A program made the translations under genes and the position numbers. The notes under the pieces are model-generated. The model saw only the letters and a program-made list of their open reading frames with translations. It was not told the DNA's origin and ran no database searches. From contig NZ_JBGNFV010000001.1 of the NCBI RefSeq assembly GCF_041449215.1, positions 2,807,001 to 2,871,000 of the forward strand: DNA of 64,000 nt. Direction: 5' to 3'. The DNA comes from Roseivirga sp. BDSF3-8. Its GTDB lineage: Bacteria > Bacteroidota > Bacteroidia > Cytophagales > Cyclobacteriaceae. Positions 27,332-36,022 of this stretch are shown piece after piece. The stretch's first letter is position 1; each line of letters opens with the position of its first letter.

Positions 27332-28756
27332 ATGAGATCTGTACTTCCAGCTATTTTTCTTCTCATAATTTTTGCCTGTTCAGAAAAGGAGGACGTTGAT
27401 ATTGAGACGTCCTCTTTTTCCCAACAACAGGTAGACCTTATCCTGGAAGAGGCCAAAGAAAACCGACACACCTCCCCTGAGCTAGCTGCCCGCCAGGCTG
27501 TAGAAGCCTTGGGCCAGGCCGAATCCTTCAACTACATCCGTGGTAAGGTGCAGGCACATAACCTGCTTGCCAGCCTGTATGCGCTAAAACTTAACGACCA
27601 CCAAAAATCACAGGAGCATCTCAATGCATATGAGATGCTGATCAGCCAGATGGACGATCTGTCCGATCATGCTGACTTTAATTATAATAAAGGACTGGGT
27701 CACTACAAGGCCGGTAACTACGAAATGGCTAGCAGCTACCTGCATAAGGCCATGGCTTATTTTGAAGAAACTGGTCTGGATGAGAAAGCGGCTTTCTGCA
27801 ATTATTCTCTCGGGCTTATTAACAGACGCCTGGGGCTTAATGACCGTGCTATTGAATACTACACCAAAGCCCTCGATCTGCTCCCACAAGCTTCTCCCGG
27901 CAGTATCCGTGTGGATATCCTTAATGCCATAGGACTTTCCCGCTACGATAATCATGATTACTATGGAGCGGGTAAGGTATTTGATGAGGCTCTCAAGCAA
28001 AGTCGTAAAATCAATTATGCTAAGGGAGAATTGGTGTCTGCTAACCAATTAGGCCTTGTGAAGCTATCCATCGACGACTTTCAGGCGGCCGATTTTTACC
28101 TGGATCAGGCGATGCAACTTGCTTTGAAAGAAGGCAACTCACTATACCAGGGCAATGCGGCTCTCAACATGGGCTTCCTTGCCGAAAAGCAATATCAGTT
28201 TGAGCTGGCGGAAGAGCAATATCAAGTGGCCAGAGAAATATTCTTTACTGCTGGCCGGCTGGATAAGGTAATGTCAGTATACAGAAACCTGTCTTACCTT
28301 AATCTTCAGCAAAAGAACTACAGCGAAGCACTTGCTTATGCCAATGAAGGTCTGGCGCTAGAAATTAACAATAATGAGGATCGGCAGGCCTTGCTTTCTC
28401 ATGCAATCGATGCTTACAAAGCTGCCGGGGACTATGAGTTGGTAGCTGGCTTGCAGGAGAAACTCTACGACCTTAGAATAGCGGTGGCTGATGACAAGCG
28501 TCCGGTTGAGATCATGAGACTGCAAAAGCAATTAGAGACTGACTTAGCTGAAAAGAGGCGTCGTGAGCAAATGGCCCGTATGGAGCTGGCAATGATGGAG
28601 CTTAAAACCCGTAATACGGTGTATGCTTCTCTAGGTCTATTCCTTATACTGGTTATCGGAGCTGCGGTGTTCTCCTACCGTTTTGTTAAAAGGACCAACG
28701 ATTTTATGCAGTGGTTTCGCTCACGAACCGAGAGCATGCTCGAGTCCAGCAAATAA
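27332..28756 (+). CDS. TPR-repeat lipoprotein with C-terminal membrane anchor
   Basis: The 474-residue protein starts with a lipoprotein signal (lipobox LIIFAC with Cys16). Residues about 40-380 form tetratricopeptide repeats, for example KAAFCNYSLGLINRRLGLND and AIEYYTKALDLLP. A basic coiled-coil stretch precedes a membrane helix at about 430-450 and a short C-terminal tail with KRTNDF. The layout resembles the sensor part of TPR histidine kinases in this phylum but ends without a kinase domain. It could sense or bind peptides at the membrane. It lies 38 bases after the GG peptide. Whether the lipid anchor and the helix both hold the protein in the inner membrane cannot be told from sequence. 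Confidence 0.8.
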   Translation: MRSVLPAIFLLIIFACSEKEDVDIETSSFSQQQVDLILEEAKENRHTSPELAARQAVEALGQAESFNYIRGKVQAHNLLASLYALKLNDHQKSQEHLNAYEMLISQMDDLSDHADFNYNKGLGHYKAGNYEMASSYLHKAMAYFEETGLDEKAAFCNYSLGLINRRLGLNDRAIEYYTKALDLLPQASPGSIRVDILNAIGLSRYDNHDYYGAGKVFDEALKQSRKINYAKGELVSANQLGLVKLSIDDFQAADFYLDQAMQLALKEGNSLYQGNAALNMGFLAEKQYQFELAEEQYQVAREIFFTAGRLDKVMSVYRNLSYLNLQQKNYSEALAYANEGLALEINNNEDRQALLSHAIDAYKAAGDYELVAGLQEKLYDLRIAVADDKRPVEIMRLQKQLETDLAEKRRREQMARMELAMMELKTRNTVYASLGLFLILVIGAAVFSYRFVKRTNDFMQWFRSRTESMLESSK

Positions 28757-28768
28757 GATTTTATAGAA

Positions 28769-29320
28769 TTATCTGCGCATTCGCTTCGGGCCATACCAAA
28801 GCCAAAAACCCGAAATGACGAACATAGTTAATGCCAGGCCGGTGACCGTACTATAAAACACCTTGAAAACACCCCCCGTCCCTAGCAGGTCATCAATATA
28901 ACTTCCGTCATGAATGCTTTCCACAAGGTCCGCTACCCGCGGGCCTTTGTGCAAAATATGGCCAGTGATTCCATCTACCTGCACTTCCATGTTACCCTCC
29001 TTAAACCTGAATTTGGCCATGCCCTTTTCCGGCCGTACATCAATTCTATCCAGTGAATAGGTGCCATCAGGTAAAGCGGCATATGCTGTAAGCTGGAGGG
29101 AATCCAGGGGTAGCCACTGTGCAAGGGACCCCGCTGTGCCCCGGCGCGTTTCGGGCATTAGTAAATCTCCGCTGTTCTTCTTCCAGCCCAGGAGGACCGA
29201 GGTAATACCAATAATGAAAAGAAACACAAAAAGGGCTACCCCGCTATAACGGTGCACCTTTCGAAACCTTCTGATGACGGTGGCTTTTCTCTTTCGCTTT
29301 TCTCGTTCTTTCTCACTCAT
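28769..29320 (-). CDS. PepSY-associated membrane protein
   Basis: The 183-residue protein has a basic N-terminus (SEKEREKRKRKATVIRRFRK), a first helix at about 27-45 (HRYSGVALFVFLFIIG), a soluble PepSY-like domain at about 60-135, and a second helix near the end (about 155-177, ALTMFVISGFWLWYGPKRMRR). This is the arrangement of PepSY_TM proteins, which are often linked to iron or siderophore uptake. Function is not known. It is convergent with the TPR lipoprotein gene, 12 bases away, and divergent from the GluQRS-like gene. A small hairpin lies between the latter two starts. Confidence 0.8.
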   Translation of the reverse strand: MSEKEREKRKRKATVIRRFRKVHRYSGVALFVFLFIIGITSVLLGWKKNSGDLLMPETRRGTAGSLAQWLPLDSLQLTAYAALPDGTYSLDRIDVRPEKGMAKFRFKEGNMEVQVDGITGHILHKGPRVADLVESIHDGSYIDDLLGTGGVFKVFYSTVTGLALTMFVISGFWLWYGPKRMRR

Positions 29321-29338
29321 GCGTCATGTATCCGATGC

Positions 29339-29359
29339 CCCGAATATGTAGTATTCGGG
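29339..29359. repeat. Short inverted repeat in a divergent promoter gap
   Basis: CCCGAATA and TATTCGGG, eight perfect pairs with a five-base spacer TGTAG, lie between the starts of the PepSY gene and the GluQRS-like gene. It could be a dimeric operator or an mRNA hairpin. Confidence 0.4.
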
Positions 29360-29421
29360 TAATAATAAAAAAGCAATTTGGGATAGCTGGCCCGATATGT
29401 ATATTAGTCGGGGCAATAATT

Positions 29422-30360
29422 ATGCCTTACAAAGTTGATATGCCAGAAATCCAGGTAGTTTCAAGAATAGCACCAACGCCCAGTGGCTTTTTGCACAAAG
29501 GCAATGCCTTTAACTTTTTGCTCACCTACCTGCTGGTAAGATATCATAACGGCAAACTTTGGCTTAGAATAGATGATATTGATGATGCCCGTTCCCGGCC
29601 GGAGTTTATTGAAGATATATATGATACGCTGGACTGGTTAGAGATGCAGCCGGATTTTGGCCCCTCAGGGCCGAAAGAGTTCACCACAAAATATAGCCAG
29701 CAACTACATATGGGAGAATACCGGCAGGCTGTGGAAAGCCTGCTGTCCAGGGGCCTGGCTTATGCCTGTAAATGCTCCCGCAAACAAATTAAGAGGCTTT
29801 CCAGGAACGGAATATATCCTGGTACCTGCCGCTTGACTTCTGACAAAGCATTTTCTGTACCCCATGCTATCAGATGTGCCCTGGGGGAAGAGGCTAGCCG
29901 GGTAGAGGTTCCTTCTTATGAAGAGAGTAGTCTCGTTTTGGTTAACCTGAGGCGGGAAATGGGCGATTTTGTGCTATGGCGTAAAGATAATGTAGCGGCC
30001 TATCAGGTGGCCAGTGTTTGCGATGATATACGTATGGGTACAAATTTGCTGGTAAGAGGTGAGGACCTGCTCCTGTCCAGTGCTGCTCAGCTATGGCTAT
30101 CTGGTCACTTGGCTGAGGAGGGGTTGCAGAAGGCCAGCTTTATCCACCATAGCCTGCTGATGGAGGCAGATAACCGGAAACTTTCCAAATCTGAAGGGTC
30201 ACTATCATTAAAAGCGATGCGTGAAGAGGGGTTGTCTTCCGGAAGTCTTCTGAAGGACTTTTGCAGGTGGATGAATATGCCATTTGACCAACCGGCTGAT
30301 TTACAAGAATTGGCTGAGGCATTTGCTGAATGGTTCGGTCAAAGCGGCCGGTTACCTTGA
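29422..30360 (+). CDS. gluQ: Glutamyl-Q tRNA(Asp) synthetase-like protein
   Basis: The 312-residue protein is a truncated glutamyl-tRNA synthetase, without the anticodon-binding domain. It has the PSGFLHKGN motif (HIGH equivalent), a KLSKS motif (KMSKS equivalent) near residue 255, and the zinc-binding set CKCSRKQI followed by Tyr and Cys in YPGTC. This pattern marks GluQRS, which attaches glutamate to queuosine at position 34 of tRNA(Asp). I begin at ATG 29422; the open frame reaches back to 29326 but the extra 32 residues are hydrophobic and not family-like. The ATG at 29440 is also possible. A simple GltX duplicate is the alternative, but the size and Cys pattern fit GluQRS better. Confidence 0.8.
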   Translation: MPYKVDMPEIQVVSRIAPTPSGFLHKGNAFNFLLTYLLVRYHNGKLWLRIDDIDDARSRPEFIEDIYDTLDWLEMQPDFGPSGPKEFTTKYSQQLHMGEYRQAVESLLSRGLAYACKCSRKQIKRLSRNGIYPGTCRLTSDKAFSVPHAIRCALGEEASRVEVPSYEESSLVLVNLRREMGDFVLWRKDNVAAYQVASVCDDIRMGTNLLVRGEDLLLSSAAQLWLSGHLAEEGLQKASFIHHSLLMEADNRKLSKSEGSLSLKAMREEGLSSGSLLKDFCRWMNMPFDQPADLQELAEAFAEWFGQSGRLP

Positions 30361-30474
30361 GTCTGATTTGAAAGTAATTCTCAATCCTGAGGGTGATAAG
30401 GCAAAAAACCTGTATTATTAAATTGGTCTGAACATTATGCCGTAAAATCGCTTCGTCCTTATTAAATAAAAAAC

Positions 30475-31563
30475 ATGAAAACTGAGGCAATACTCAGGGT
30501 TGTATTTCGCGTGCTGGCTTTATTTATTTTGTTAGCCACCCTGGTCCCCTTACTTACCTCTGAAGAGTGGTTTATAAGGGCTTTTGATTTTCCAAGGCTT
30601 CAGTTTGCCGGCCTCACGGTTATTACGATAGGGTTAATGTACTCGCTGGAGTACCATCACAAAAAAAGGGCAAAAGTATGGCTGCTCTTACTACTCGTGG
30701 CCTTCTGCTACCATGGCTATAAAATTTACCCTTATACCAAGCTATCGCCATTCCAGACACTGTATACTGAAAATGACCGCATGGATACGGTTTCTTTTGG
30801 CGTACTGGTGAGCAATGTACTGCAAACTAATACAGACTATGACCGCCTATTAGAACAGGTGGAGATGAAAAGTCCGGATGTGGTGCTGGTACTGGAAGCA
30901 GATGCAGGGTGGGAAAAAGGGCTTTTAGCGCTTGAGGATAATTTTCCCTACACAATAAAGATGCCTCTTGATAATACCTATGGCATGTTGATGTACTCGC
31001 AACTGCCTGTGAAAGATGGTGAGGTTCGCTTTCTGGTGGAGCATGATATACCCTCTATCCATGCCCAGGTACAATTACGAAACAATAGCTGGTTTACCTT
31101 TTACGGGGTTCACCCCAGGCCGCCTGCACCCGGCGAGTCGGATGATAGCAGGGAGCGTGATGCGGAGATAGTAATGATCGGTAAAAAGGCCAGTGAGGAA
31201 AGTCGTGCGGTGATCGTGGCCGGAGACTTTAATGACGTGGCCTGGTCTGCTACTACCAGGCTGTTTCAGGAAGTAAGCGGCCTGCTTGATCCCAGGATCG
31301 GGCGGGGTTTTTATAATACCTTTCATGCTAAAAATGTATTGTTTCGCTGGCCCCTGGATCATATTTTCCATTCTAAAGACTTCAAGCTTATCCGCATGGA
31401 AGTGCTTGAAGGCATAGGGTCTGACCACTTTCCCATTTATGCGGAATTTAGCTATGAACCTATAGAGCAATACGAACAGGAGTCGGTAGAAAAAGACGAC
31501 AGCACTGATAGGGAGGCTGAGCAAACGATTCAGGAAGGGCTAAAGGATGAGGAAGATGATTAA
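30475..31563 (+). CDS. Membrane-anchored endonuclease/exonuclease/phosphatase family protein
   Basis: The 362-residue protein has three membrane helices in the first 90 residues, then an EEP domain at about 105-330. The metal and catalytic residues are in VLEAD (Glu), GVHPRP (His), GDFND (Asp and Asn) and GSDHFPI (Asp-His). A highly acidic tail of about 30 residues follows. The family includes DNases, phosphodiesterases and sphingomyelinases, so substrate is open. The catalytic domain is outside or inside the membrane depending on topology, which sequence alone does not settle. It is convergent with the TPR-CHAT gene, only two bases away. Confidence 0.85.
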   Translation: MKTEAILRVVFRVLALFILLATLVPLLTSEEWFIRAFDFPRLQFAGLTVITIGLMYSLEYHHKKRAKVWLLLLLVAFCYHGYKIYPYTKLSPFQTLYTENDRMDTVSFGVLVSNVLQTNTDYDRLLEQVEMKSPDVVLVLEADAGWEKGLLALEDNFPYTIKMPLDNTYGMLMYSQLPVKDGEVRFLVEHDIPSIHAQVQLRNNSWFTFYGVHPRPPAPGESDDSRERDAEIVMIGKKASEESRAVIVAGDFNDVAWSATTRLFQEVSGLLDPRIGRGFYNTFHAKNVLFRWPLDHIFHSKDFKLIRMEVLEGIGSDHFPIYAEFSYEPIEQYEQESVEKDDSTDREAEQTIQEGLKDEEDD

Positions 31564-31565
31564 CC

Positions 31566-34500
31566 TCAGGTAAATTTTCTTTTGATGATAAAGAATAACA
31601 GGCCCCCAACTGCTGTAATGAGTCCTATCCACATAACGTATAGCCATAAACCGGTTCCGGTATGGGTGAGGCTGGTATCCAGTGGGGCCCATTTGCCGGT
31701 ATGGGTGAAGGCTGCCCAGTAGTAGGGGTGGGCCATGATATCTTCGCCCATTTGAATTTGCCGTAGTTTGGCCGCTTGCAATGCCTTATCCTTTGGTAGG
31801 GTGTTTTGCCCCATTAGTTCTTCATAAAATTTGACCATAAGATCAGAAGTAGCACAGTCGTCTACAGGCCATAAGCTGGTAACGAGACTGGGTACACCGG
31901 CATAGGCGAGACCTCTGCCGAGGCTCATGACACCTTCTCCGGCAATAAACTCTCCGCTACCTGTATTGCAGGCGCTTAGTACAGCCAGTTGGGCATTTAA
32001 CCGGGTTCCATACAGCTCTGATGTGGTGATGTAATCATCCGCCAGATAGATGCGGTTCAAGGCCGGGTCGTGAGGATCCAGACAGGCATGTGTAGCAAGG
32101 TGAAGAATGCTGTAATAGGGGGCTAGTTCCTGGAAAGTAGTTCTGGTAGCTTCCAGACCCTGGAAGAGGTCGCCTGAAGCCATTTGCAGGATTTTATCGG
32201 ACTCTGTGTCAGAGCAGGCCAGTGCATAAAGCCTGCCCTGGTTACAATCCAGAGTGGTATTTCCGCCCCTTTGAGTGCTATTTCGCACGAAGGGGGCATA
32301 GATACCGATTCCTTTCTGAGCGTAATTTGCACCGTCGGCGGCAGGGGTAAGGAGCAGGCTGGCGGAGTAGGCATAGCTGACAGTATGAGACCGGAGCAGG
32401 TAGGGAAGGTTCCGGTACAGGCTTTCTTTATCAGTGGTCGGAAGGGATGTGATCAGACTTTCAAAGGGGAGGAAGTTCAGGCTTCCGTCAGGGACGATGA
32501 CAAGCCGGCCGCTGCTGGCCTTGAGCTTTTCAACTAGAGGCCCCATAAGCTTAAGAAAAAGTCGGTGGCTATGACTGATATATGCTGCTGACTGCGCCGC
32601 AGCTTCCTCTCTCCGCATGGCCGGAGGCCGGGAGATTATCTGCAGATATTGTGAAATTGCGGATTGAAGTGTGTCCGGATGTCCCACAGAAAAGATGCCT
32701 TCCTCAGTGGCACTAAGCCAAATGCCCCAGGTCTGGTCTATCCCTATAAAATACTCCACGAAGAGGTCCTCCGGCCCCAGCAGGTGTTTTCGAATACTGT
32801 CTGTATCCAGTACTTCGGTGGTGTATCGTTGCCTGTAATATACTGGAGTGGCCTCTCTGAGAAGAGGCATCAGTGAATCACGGGCTTGTTGAAGCCGGAA
32901 TATTTTTTCCTGCCATACATTCTGTTTATCGCGGGCAGTTTCCCTGGCCAGCTTTCTCCGGAAGAGGGCCATTTGGCTATTTACCTTTTCCTCATAGAAT
33001 AAAAGGGTGTCTAAATAGTCATTATCCAGCGCGGCAATGGCCTCCAGAGTAGTTTCCAGTAGCTTGACTGACTTGTTTTTTTCTGCAAAAGCGAGGGCAT
33101 TTTTTATAAAGTTATCATCTCCTGTCTGTTCATACTTTCGCCTGGCTGTTTGTATGCCTGTCTCGAGAACGGGGTGCGCTGCCTGGCTCCAGGCCACACC
33201 TGACTCATCGGTGGCGAGGTTCTGTCTGATCTGGTCCAAAAGGGCTATTGCCTGGTTGCATATCTGCAAGGCTTGGTGAGTATACTGATCATCACTTTCT
33301 GCCAATGCCATCAATATCTGTGCTTTCTGCCTGAGGGCATGCCAGCCGGCAACCTGGCTCAGGCCCTGACGGCCCGGCGATACAGCCTCCTTGTTTATAG
33401 CAGGTAAGGCGATCATTATGGCGCTGTCGGCCAATGAAAGAGCCTTTTCGGGATCGCCACATCTATTGAAAAGCCGGGCCAGGTCTGTATAAATGGTTGC
33501 CTGGTAGGGGTGACCTTTTCCGAACTTCTGCTTATGCAGTGCCAGGCTCTGCAGCAGGCTGCCTTTTGAGTCAGTATACTGCCTGTTTTTTAGTTGAATC
33601 ACGCCTTGTGTGTGCCAGGACAGTGGGTCGTCTTCCCAAATACCGGGCAGGTGGGTACGCGCTTCAGTAATTACCTGAGCGGCACTATCAAAGTGCTCAA
33701 GTTGCAGGTAGCAGGCTGTCAGGTTATTGTAGGCGTCGGCCAGCTTTCTCTTGTCAGTTTGTTTATTAGCCTTTGAATAATGGCGGATACTTTTTTTAAG
33801 TGAACTCACAGCCTCCTGAACCTTGCCCAATCTTCTTAGGGCCAGCCCCATGTTATTATATGCAGTGGCCGTAACTGACAGGCCGGCGACAGTGTCTCTC
33901 GCAAGGCCTTGCCTAAAGTAAGAAACCGCATAGGCATACTCTCCTTTTTCAAGATAGATGGCACCGGTATTTACATAGTAGGGGAGGAGTTCATCTTGCT
34001 CTGCTGCTTCTGCGCGTTTCAATACCCGCAAGCTTACATCCAGTGCCTTATCATAATCACCGGTAACCTGGTATAATACGCCCAGGAGCTGATCGCATGT
34101 GGTGAAGATCTCGTGCGGAGGTGGAAGGTTGTCTGTAGCCAGGCTTCGAGCGGTAACCAAAGCGCGTTCCATGGCAGGTATGTCTTGTTGATAGTATGCA
34201 CATACCGCAAGGCCTACATAAGCATAGGCTGTGATAGCGGGGGCACTGGCGGTTTCGGATAGCTTTTTAGCCTTTGAAAACTGGGGTTTGGCCTCTTCTG
34301 CGCGCCCCAGGCGGAGATATGCTTCTGCCAGGAGTAAGTGCCCTTTGGCTCTCCACCAGATGTGGGTTTCTGTGTCAGATAATGTGGGGCCAAGCAGGGT
34401 AATGACCTGCTCAGGAGAGTCGCTAAGCGTGCCGGCTCTTGCTATGGTAAGTGCCTGTTTTATTCCCTCATTTTTACTGGAAAGGGGGAGTTTCTCTGTA

Positions 34501-34679
34501 AGGAAATTAAAAGCTTTTTGCGCTGATTCATCTTCCATGATGATCATCGCATTGAAGAGCACGGAATCGGTCACAGTTGAGCTCTTTAGCTCCCAGACTA
34601 TTCTTGCGTAGGAAAAATGAACATGACAGACTATGCAATATGTAAAGAACAGTATCCGGATGACTGAAATGTATCTCAT
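31566..34679 (-). CDS. TPR-CHAT caspase-like protein with signal and membrane anchor
   Basis: The 1037-residue protein has a signal-like start (about 1-25), many tetratricopeptide repeats (about 100-480), a linker, and a CHAT peptidase domain (about 680-1000). The catalytic pair is visible: His864 in HLATHA and Cys904 in SACNTGSGEF. A membrane helix near the C-terminus (about 1010-1030) is followed by a short KRKFT tail, so the protease probably lies outside the cytoplasm and is anchored. CHAT proteases are relatives of caspases. Across a 150-aa protein gene lies an ECF sigma and membrane TPR pair, suggesting a signalling or defence module. It is convergent with the EEP gene. Confidence 0.85.
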   Translation of the reverse strand: MRYISVIRILFFTYCIVCHVHFSYARIVWELKSSTVTDSVLFNAMIIMEDESAQKAFNFLTEKLPLSSKNEGIKQALTIARAGTLSDSPEQVITLLGPTLSDTETHIWWRAKGHLLLAEAYLRLGRAEEAKPQFSKAKKLSETASAPAITAYAYVGLAVCAYYQQDIPAMERALVTARSLATDNLPPPHEIFTTCDQLLGVLYQVTGDYDKALDVSLRVLKRAEAAEQDELLPYYVNTGAIYLEKGEYAYAVSYFRQGLARDTVAGLSVTATAYNNMGLALRRLGKVQEAVSSLKKSIRHYSKANKQTDKRKLADAYNNLTACYLQLEHFDSAAQVITEARTHLPGIWEDDPLSWHTQGVIQLKNRQYTDSKGSLLQSLALHKQKFGKGHPYQATIYTDLARLFNRCGDPEKALSLADSAIMIALPAINKEAVSPGRQGLSQVAGWHALRQKAQILMALAESDDQYTHQALQICNQAIALLDQIRQNLATDESGVAWSQAAHPVLETGIQTARRKYEQTGDDNFIKNALAFAEKNKSVKLLETTLEAIAALDNDYLDTLLFYEEKVNSQMALFRRKLARETARDKQNVWQEKIFRLQQARDSLMPLLREATPVYYRQRYTTEVLDTDSIRKHLLGPEDLFVEYFIGIDQTWGIWLSATEEGIFSVGHPDTLQSAISQYLQIISRPPAMRREEAAAQSAAYISHSHRLFLKLMGPLVEKLKASSGRLVIVPDGSLNFLPFESLITSLPTTDKESLYRNLPYLLRSHTVSYAYSASLLLTPAADGANYAQKGIGIYAPFVRNSTQRGGNTTLDCNQGRLYALACSDTESDKILQMASGDLFQGLEATRTTFQELAPYYSILHLATHACLDPHDPALNRIYLADDYITTSELYGTRLNAQLAVLSACNTGSGEFIAGEGVMSLGRGLAYAGVPSLVTSLWPVDDCATSDLMVKFYEELMGQNTLPKDKALQAAKLRQIQMGEDIMAHPYYWAAFTHTGKWAPLDTSLTHTGTGLWLYVMWIGLITAVGGLLFFIIKRKFT

Positions 34680-34745
34680 AAACCTGTAGCAGAAGGCAAT
34701 TAAGGTAGAGAAGGTGAATTTATAAAGATGGATTAACAGAATGAA

Positions 34746-34771
34746 AAAAAGAGAGCAAAGGCCCTCTTTTT
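34746..34771 (-). terminator. Terminator of the 150-aa gene
   Basis: An eight-pair stem AAAAAGAG/CTCTTTTT with a ten-base loop lies 14 bases beyond the stop of the 150-aa gene. It separates that gene from the TPR-CHAT gene. Confidence 0.6.
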
Positions 34772-34784
34772 GTATCTATGCGAT

Positions 34785-35237
34785 TTAGTTAGGTTTTTTT
34801 TGGTATTTCAGCTTTACCTTTTTCAGATACTCCTTTTGAGAAGCAGGGTAACTGAAAGGAACAGTAAGCAGAAGGTTTTGATGGCTGCTCCCCTCCATGC
34901 TCCATTTTAGCCGGATGAGCGTCAGGGCGTCATCGGGAATATCATTGTAGTCAACCGTAATGTAAATGGGGGTGCCAGAAGGAGAAAGAGTGAGGGGACC
35001 AAAGGTTTCGGTGAATAACAGTTCTTCGGCCGAATTAATAAAATCGGCGATTATGGTTACCTTACCTGCATTACCAGAAAGAGAGGCCAGTTCAAATGGG
35101 AATTTAACCTTGATGATACCGCCAGGTGTATTTTCGAGGTCATCATCTGAAGGAGGTCCTCCTGACGAAACAACAATTACATACGGGTCGCCTTCTTCTA
35201 ATGGTGGCACACCTACATTTTCCTTATCATTTAGCAT
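34785..35237 (-). CDS. Hypothetical protein (150 aa) next to the sigma/CHAT genes
   Basis: I do not recognise a family. The 150-residue product has an acidic, Gly/Pro-rich N-terminus (VPPLEEGDPYVIVVSSGGPP, then SDDDLENTPGG), a beta-rich middle (KVTIIADFINSAEELLFTET; then GTPIYITVDYNDIPDD) and a Lys-rich tail (KEYLKKVKLKYQKK). There is no signal peptide or helix. The gene is transcribed away from the ECF sigma gene from the same short gap and ahead of the TPR-CHAT gene, with its own terminator. A partner or substrate of the neighbours is an inference from position only. Confidence 0.65.
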   Translation of the reverse strand: MLNDKENVGVPPLEEGDPYVIVVSSGGPPSDDDLENTPGGIIKVKFPFELASLSGNAGKVTIIADFINSAEELLFTETFGPLTLSPSGTPIYITVDYNDIPDDALTLIRLKWSMEGSSHQNLLLTVPFSYPASQKEYLKKVKLKYQKKPN

Positions 35238-35392
35238 ACTTGGTAATTATTTGTTTGGATAGATTTCGCCTGTGTGGAAGGGCTTAATTTACTACCTTTA
35301 TCCGGAAATCTTCACATTTTCGAATAACTTAAAGTCAACTGGGAACCGCCGGAATCACAGGCCGGGCCCCGTAAGTCATGGCATCGACCTGA

Positions 35393-35980
35393 ATGAGAGT
35401 AAACTATTCAAGAGAAGAAATAATGAGCGGGCTCGCATCTGGTGACGAGAAGAGCGAGAATCGGTTTATGACCTACCTATACAATGAGTACTATGGGCTT
35501 ATAGAATCTTTTGTGATGAAAAACAGCGGCACGAAGGATGATGCATGCGACGTATTTCAGGATAGTCTGATCGTGCTATATCACAAGGCAAATGATGGAG
35601 GTTTTGAACTCTCCTGCTCAGTAAAGACCTATCTTTATTCAGTCAGCCGTAATTTATGGATGGATAAACTACGTCAGAATTCCAACAGAGCCAGACTGCT
35701 TGATGATCATGAGTTTGAAAAGGTGCAGGAGAGTGATATGAATGTGTTACTGGAAAATGAGCGTTCGGAAATCGTGGCTTCCCTGCTTAAAGAGCTGGGA
35801 GATAAGTGCAGGTCCGTACTTACGCTGTTTTATTATCATAAAAAAAGCATGAAAGAGATAGCGGGGACGCTTGAAATGGCAAGTGAGGCAGTCGCCAGAA
35901 ATAAGAAGCATGCCTGCCTGAAGAAATTTCGTGATATGATCGGTGAAAATGAATCGCTTAAGCAGTTGTTATATTTTTAG
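35393..35980 (+). CDS. ECF-type RNA polymerase sigma factor
   Basis: The 195-residue protein has region 2 (about 25-100, with DDACDVFQDSLIVLYHKA and the basic part SVSRNLWMDKLRQ) and region 4 (about 135-185, with SVLTLFYYHKKSMKEIA and the helix-turn-helix MASEAVARNKKHACLKKF). No region 1.1 or 3 is present, as in extracytoplasmic-function sigma factors. It should recruit RNA polymerase to a small regulon. A gene with a membrane helix and TPR follows after 42 bases, consistent with a sigma/anti-sigma pair. It faces the 150-aa gene and, behind it, the TPR-CHAT gene. Confidence 0.9.
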   Translation: MRVNYSREEIMSGLASGDEKSENRFMTYLYNEYYGLIESFVMKNSGTKDDACDVFQDSLIVLYHKANDGGFELSCSVKTYLYSVSRNLWMDKLRQNSNRARLLDDHEFEKVQESDMNVLLENERSEIVASLLKELGDKCRSVLTLFYYHKKSMKEIAGTLEMASEAVARNKKHACLKKFRDMIGENESLKQLLYF

Positions 35981-36022
35981 CGGCTATACAATCAAGTAGA
36001 CACGTACTGATAATATTTTTTT

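Noticed and set aside
29326-29421. Longer start of the GluQRS-like gene
   Set aside because: The added 32 residues are hydrophobic and family members begin close to the HIGH motif.
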